Source: Tetracentron sinense (lineage: Eukaryota; Streptophyta; Magnoliopsida; Trochodendrales; Trochodendraceae). From it: DNA of 64,000 nucleotides. Below the pieces are notes generated by a model that was not told the DNA's origin, searched no databases, and saw nothing but the letters and a program-made list of their open reading frames with translations. The translations under genes were made by a program, and so were the position numbers. This document shows positions 60,401 to 64,000 of the stretch, one piece after another. Within the stretch, counting starts at the first letter, position 1, and the number at the start of each line of letters is the position of its first letter. The stretch covers positions 14,324,938 through 14,388,937 of the forward strand of contig CM026574.1 in NCBI GenBank assembly GCA_015143295.1, given 5' to 3'.

Positions 60401-62027
60401 GAAGTATACATTGATACTAAATCATAGTTACCAAGTCATATTTTACTAATCATGAACAAGCGATCATCTTGTCATCAACATGTTGGAGTTGGAATATAAT
60501 CGGGCAGTGACCTTCTTCAGTTCTCTAAAATGGATGCCAGCAATTACTCACTTTGATATAGAATTATTGATACCACTACACCCTGAGATCCTGAGTTCGA
60601 ATCCAGCTTACCCACCTTTAAATATAAAATTCTGAAAGGAAGAGGAAGATAGAAGGTCCATACCTAAGGTCCTGAAATACACTGAAGAAACTTTCCCAAT
60701 TGACTACAACTAGGGATTCTATTGAGTTTAATCCCTACTCTTTTCTGTCTATAATCCAAGTTAGAAGAAGCACTCAACTAAAGATTAGGCTTTGACAATC
60801 TTAACCTTGATTACCATCCTATTCATTCCCACTGTCATAGAAGTATCAACCAGTTCACTTGTAAGCCTTATAAATAATACTTCACTTCCGAAGAGCCACT
60901 TTAATTGGGCAGGATTTGAATATTATGTAGAGGACCAAGACCACCAACAGAATATACACCGCACATCGAGGTTGGGTTAAGGAAATTTCATAAAATTTGT
61001 GATATTTCTGATTTGCAAGAACTTGTGCCGTTGGATATTGCCTGCCTTATATAGAGCTGGATTCTGGGGTTTGCACTAGAGTCTGCTAGAAGGATCCAAT
61101 AAATATTTGGACAAAGGCGAGAGAAAAGCCATCCAGAGCTGCGTTGTTCCATTGAGTTATGCCATGACTTCCACCTCCTAATCCTACAGAAAGGAACCCT
61201 ACAAGTTGTTTCAGAACTTTTGGAGTCCTGAAGTCTCATCTAGAAGCATACAATAAAAATCATAGTTACCAAGGTCAGAGTTCAGGAATTATTCAGCTAG
61301 GGAAAGTTTTGGAAAAAATCACCAAAATTCATAAATAAACCAGGAAAATGCCGGTCAAGATATGAAAAAAATATAAAATAAGATTACCAAGTATAAAAGT
61401 TATAAATAAATATATTTATATATTAGATATTCATTTGGGACTTGTTGCAAAAAATCGTGAATAATTCTTAAAGTCGCAAATACTTTGTGAATTAATTGTT
61501 CGACGAAAATTTACATTATTCAGGACTTTTTGAATAAAATGAAGAACTTTGTTATGATGCATTCAAATTATTGTGACACCAAACATACACATCTTAAGCT
61601 CGATGTTAACCACTCAAAACACACACAATCGTGGGCGCATGCTGCTAACCAAAAGAAAAAGAAGTACGAGTTTGGCTACATAAATTGGAAGGTAAGGCTC
61701 CTTTAGGTCCAAAACTGAAACATCACAGAGAGAATTTGTCAACCAAAGAGGGAAAAGAAAAGGAAATTCTATTAGAGAATGGGAGAAGTCTAATTAGGCT
61801 ATGGAGGGTTACTACATTTGTATACCGGTCTAAAGTGCTTTATATTCTATTCGGTTAACAAACTGTTTTCAGATGTGTTATTATTATTATTATTTTACTT
61901 TTATTAGTGTTGATCTTGCTGATCAAACTCCCTTCTTTTGTTTCAGACTACAAAGCGCACAGTTCCATATCTTTTTGTTAGGGGAGATGGTGTAATATTG
62001 GTCTCTCCACCACTGAGGACAACTTGA
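48777..62027 (+). CDS. LSM3: U6 snRNA-associated Sm-like protein LSm3
   Basis: Three exons: 48777-48893 (39 codons), 54892-54987 (32 codons) and 61947-62027 (26 codons plus TGA); GT-AG at both introns, all phase 0; product 97 residues. Exon 1 encodes [20 protein letters not shown] and the Sm1 start; exon 2 [20 protein letters not shown] (Sm1 core); exon 3 [17 protein letters not shown] (Sm2 motif). Length and sequence closely follow plant LSm3, which joins the Lsm2-8 ring on U6 snRNA for splicing and the Lsm1-7 ring for mRNA decay after decapping. Nothing in the reading frame is damaged. Introns are about 6.0 and 7.0 kb, filled with retroelement debris. The insertion upstream leaves a very short native 5' flank. 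Confidence 0.96.
49639..50480 (-). mobile_element. 5'-truncated LINE (L1-type), 3' end with zf-RVT domain
   Basis: The minus-strand translation gives a LINE ORF2 tail: [20 protein letters not shown], then [18 protein letters not shown] (Cys-X2-Cys...His-X4-Cys, zf-RVT type) and [10 protein letters not shown]. It is interrupted by stops. Flanks TTCCTTTTA at 49630-49638 and 50481-50489 look like the target duplication. Lies in LSM3 intron 1, antisense to the gene. Confidence 0.75.
51224..51279 (-). mobile_element. 56-bp LINE 3' tail
   Basis: On the minus strand it reads TTTTTAATGAAATTGTTTTT then TTACCGATAAAAA, the common plant LINE 3' end. TCCATAAT flanks it at 51216-51223 and 51280-51287. An extreme 5' truncation. 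Confidence 0.6.
52130..52400 (+). pseudogene. RNase H (RVT_3-type) fragment from a non-LTR element
   Basis: Frame pieces read [16 protein letters not shown] and, about 45 codons on in another frame, [16 protein letters not shown]. These are the substrate-side and C-terminal motifs (D-S/N-A, A-D-LAK-G) of the RNase H domain of plant LINE-type proteins. Frameshifts separate them. In LSM3 intron 1. Confidence 0.55.
52747..53015 (-). mobile_element. Small retroposon with poly-A tail, 12-bp TSD
   Basis: TTTTTGATAGAT flanks both sides (52735-52746 and 53016-53027). The left edge is a T run, i.e. a 3' A-tail on the minus strand. The body has no ORF I recognise; it may be a LINE 3' fragment or a SINE. 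In LSM3 intron 1. Confidence 0.65.
53028..54891. other. Remaining intron 1 of LSM3
   Basis: AT-rich. A 32-bp imperfect duplication of GGGAGATAGATTTTT-ATGGAATGGGG lies near 53908-53970. The right end is the 3' splice site TTCTGCAG. Confidence 0.5.
55705..58316. mobile_element. Solo LTR, copy B (2612 bp with a nested MITE, TSD AGTTC)
   Basis: Starts TGTCGCGCCCCAAAATCACA and ends TTTGGGGTTCTACA. AGTTC flanks it at 55700-55704 and 58317-58321. It shares ends and internal landmarks with copy A (2369-4820). It lies in LSM3 intron 2 and contains a MITE at 57347-57871, so the native LTR is about 2.08 kb. Confidence 0.88.
57347..57871. mobile_element. GCCTAGGCG MITE (hAT-like) nested in solo LTR B
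   Basis: Ends TAGTGTAGTTAAGGCG and CGTCTTGACTACACTG are inverted. Flanks CTCTCCTG (57339-57346) and CTCTCCTC (57872-57879) match at 7 of 8. Interior holds many GTCTAGGCG/CGCCTAGGC words and a TA tract. Confidence 0.75.
58322..61946. other. Remaining intron 2 of LSM3, no gene assigned
   Basis: 58620-58810 is rich in GGGTTGGGCTTGG/CAACCCAAGCTGAACCC words and is probably an old MITE. A 72-codon frame at 60209-60427 looks protein-like but matches nothing I know. A box-B-like AGTTCGAATCC at about 60593 has no box A at proper spacing. The right end is TTTGTTTCAG, the exon 3 acceptor. Confidence 0.45.
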
Positions 62028-63349
62028 TTGAATGGAAAATTATGGGCTCTTGCGGAGGGGAGGAATTATGTTTAGTTGGATTTAATAGCGCGTTGTTATC
62101 ACTTCATTTATAACAGTTTCCAACTGATTTCATTCTTACAGAAACTATGTTTGCAGTAAGTTGATAAGAGGTGTAATTCGGTCAGTTTGCTTGTAAAGAC
62201 TTGTAGCCTACTAATTCTGTCAGTTTCTTTTCAATGCATTTCTTAAATTATTGGTGGGGACTCTCTCTTTCATTTATCTCACTGTGTCCTACCAATCTGC
62301 AGTAGTTGTATAGTAAAAATGCTAATTTTTTCTTCAAACTAAGATTGATATTTCATAGTAAAATTGGTAGAAAGAGCAAATACTATAAATCAGATTGATA
62401 TTTCATAGTCGAACCAAAAAAGATTGATATTTCATAGTAAATTCGGTCGAAAGAGCAAATACTATAAATCACTTTTGTTATATGAAATGGGAAGGCTCTT
62501 TGGGAGACTTCTCAACAAAGTCCATCACACCTGAGACTGAGTATAGGGTGTGGCTATTTTCATCAGTTGTAGTTTTAGATAAAATAACATAAGAGCCACT
62601 GAGCTCTGATGCCGAATCAGGAGATTAATCACTGTGAAATGGAAGCTCTGTCAACTTCGCTTTGTTATCACTGCATATCTTAGTTGTGCGGATAATAATT
62701 TATCTCGCATAGTCAGGCCACAAAGTGTCTTGTAAGTTGCTAATCTATTTTATTTGCATATGAGAGTTCTGGAGTACTCTCTCGAGCATGTAGCAAATCA
62801 TTTGTGGTATTGATATTTAATTTTGCAGAAATTCACCGATACTCAATTACTTGAACCAAAAAAAAAGGCTTGTCCTATTCAGTTTTGGGGAGTCTACATT
62901 TTCCTCATTTGTGGGAGTGCTTCATTTTGCTACTTTTCATTTTTGGAAGATCACACTATTTGAAGATAAAAGATGTAATCATCCATGTTGCTTTGGTGTG
63001 TATTTATAAAATTTAGACGTCTTTTTTTTTTTTTGTACTAGTAATTTTATGAATTTAATGGTGTGCATGCATCAATTTTTAATAATGGGGTGTGGTCATC
63101 AAATAGTGGGGTGCGCCAACAACACTCCTTTTTAATTATGGTTTTGATTCACTAACCTTTAGGATTTAAGAATCTAACCTTGTTTTTTAGAAAAAGTATG
63201 TTTAAAATTTGGTTTTAAAAAATTAAATCTTGACATGTTTTTTTTTCTTCTAAAAATTAAGGTTAGATTCTTAAGGGTTTTAGTAAATCTTAACCACAAT
63301 TAAAGGAGACGCAAAGAGATTAGGCTTGAGTAACTTACTCGGGCTTCAG
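62028..63349. other. 3' UTR of LSM3 and intergenic DNA
   Basis: The 3' UTR begins after the TGA; its end is not clear. No other gene is seen. A tandem repeat lies at 62342-62470. Confidence 0.4.
62342..62470. repeat. About 50-bp tandem repeat, two full and one partial unit
   Basis: Units at 62342-62391, 62392-62420 (partial) and 62421-62470 share AGATTGATATTTCATAGT; the full units also share AGAGCAAATACTATAAATC. Confidence 0.9.
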
Positions 63350-63598
63350 CTAGAGTAATAAATCTGTTGCTGAGGAGCTATTGAAATCATAACTAATGAA
63401 GGGGTAGCAGTAACAAGTGTTACCACCACCACAGAATTCATAACTAATGAAGGGGTAACAGTAACAAGTGTTACCACCACCACAGTGAGAATTTGGAAGC
63501 ATGCCTCGGAGGTAGAACTCCTCCTCTAAGGAGAAATGACAAGTATTGCCACCACAATGAAGGGAGTTCGGAAGTGTGCAACACTCCTCAAAAGTCAA
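63350..63598 (-). CDS. Small cysteine-rich ORF of unknown function
   Basis: An 82-codon minus-strand frame starting MTFEECCTLPNSLHCGGNTC. It holds three related blocks: CGGNTC followed by HFSLEEEFYL, then CGGGNTCYCYPFISY twice. The last two come from a DNA tandem duplication of about 54 bp (63387-63490). The Cys-X5-Cys-X-Cys-X8-Cys spacing loosely recalls albumin-1-like knottins, but there is no signal peptide on this ORF and no expected six-Cys set, so it may be a fragment, a missed exon or chance. Do not treat as an established gene. Confidence 0.25.
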   Translation of the reverse strand: MTFEECCTLPNSLHCGGNTCHFSLEEEFYLRGMLPNSHCGGGNTCYCYPFISYEFCGGGNTCYCYPFISYDFNSSSATDLLL

Positions 63599-63834
63599 AA
63601 CCCCTTCTGTAGTTTAATGTATTTTTAAATAAAAATGATGTTGCACGGCACTTTAACTTACCAAACTTGAGAATTGGCCTTTTCCATGTAGCCAGTCTTG
63701 CTTTGGAAATTGGAACCAATGAGTTTTTGATCCGAAGAATCCGCTATCCAGATTCTTTGTATCACTTGGATGAAAATTAGACAAACATAGATGGATCCTT
63801 AAATTTTGGCTACTAGGGACCTTCTCTATCCTTG

Positions 63835-63994
63835 GGAGTGTAGCCTAGTGGGACGAACTGGAAATCCGGAGGGCTCGAGATCAAATTGGGGCTCCCCTCG
63901 ATATCGGATGTTTGGGTTGGGGGTTTATCTATACTCTGTGAGACTTGCTTGAGGCACAGGATACCCACGTTTACCCAAAAAAACAAAAAAAGGA
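63835..63994 (+). mobile_element. tRNA-derived SINE, second family
   Basis: Exact box A consensus TAGCCTAGTGG at 63841-63851 and a degenerate box B region (CTCGAGATCAAATTGG near 63874), ending in CCCAAAAAAACAAAAAAAGG. The body differs from the SINE at 38873. The right-hand target duplication falls at or beyond the window edge. Confidence 0.65.
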
Positions 63995-64000
63995 AGAAAT

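Noticed and set aside
60590-60605. tRNA-like box B (AGTTCGAATCC)
   Set aside because: No box A at the right distance and no cloverleaf; not a tRNA gene and not a convincing SINE.

Overview
This is a transposon-rich piece of nuclear DNA from a eudicot plant. I cannot name the species from sequence alone. The plant origin follows from plant-type retrotransposons, a Kaonashi-like Mutator element, a decayed plant pararetrovirus, plant SINEs and LINEs, and GT-AG introns in a conserved LSM3 gene. Only two ordinary cellular genes are clear: an intronless trihelix (Myb/SANT-like) transcription factor on the minus strand (11235-12569), and LSM3 on the plus strand (three exons, 48777-62027), a Sm-like protein of the U6 snRNP and mRNA-decay rings. 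LSM3 has no long ORF because its 97 codons are split by introns of about 6.0 and 7.0 kb that are packed with mobile elements.

Layout. 1-5.7 kb: degraded 3' part of a Ty3/gypsy element, probably Tat lineage, with an antisense ORF and a 3' LTR, interrupted by a solo LTR (2369-4820, 5-bp TSD). 6.3-7.9 kb: two MITEs 20 bp apart and a truncated SINE. 10.1-10.7 kb: a hAT-type MITE beside the transcription factor gene. 13.4-14.5 kb: a GAGCC-rich repeat. 15.3-20.1 kb: a complete but dead Ty1/copia element (minus strand, both LTRs, TSD ACTTT). 20.4-24.8 kb: a second, plus-strand copia relic. 24.9-25.6 kb: degenerate tandem repeats of about 175 bp. 26.2-27.0 kb: a Helitron. 27.0-34.5 kb: an endogenous caulimovirid (florendovirus-like) with movement, coat and protease regions, no reverse transcriptase where it should lie, and a detached RNase H tail joined to a duplicated coat fragment. 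35.0-37.6 kb: two further Helitron-like elements and a MITE.

38.9-48.6 kb holds the most striking object: a 9.5-kb Mutator-like element with about 95-bp terminal inverted repeats, inserted in the A-tail of a SINE. It carries two convergent genes: a multi-exon Ulp1-like cysteine protease gene and a MURA-type transposase with SWIM and zinc-knuckle motifs. Each has an otherwise open frame broken by one in-frame stop. Almost all its non-coding DNA is built from one short degenerate repeat around TTTTCGGTAT. It sits about 200 bp upstream of the LSM3 start codon.

LSM3 intron 1 contains a LINE 3' fragment, a 56-bp LINE tail, an RNase H relic and a small retroposon. Intron 2 contains a second solo LTR of the same family as the first, itself split by a GCCTAGGCG MITE. 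The last 2 kb hold short tandem repeats, a small cysteine-rich ORF of unknown status and a SINE. Boundaries with matching target-site duplications are the firmest calls; family and lineage names rest on remembered motifs, without database searches.
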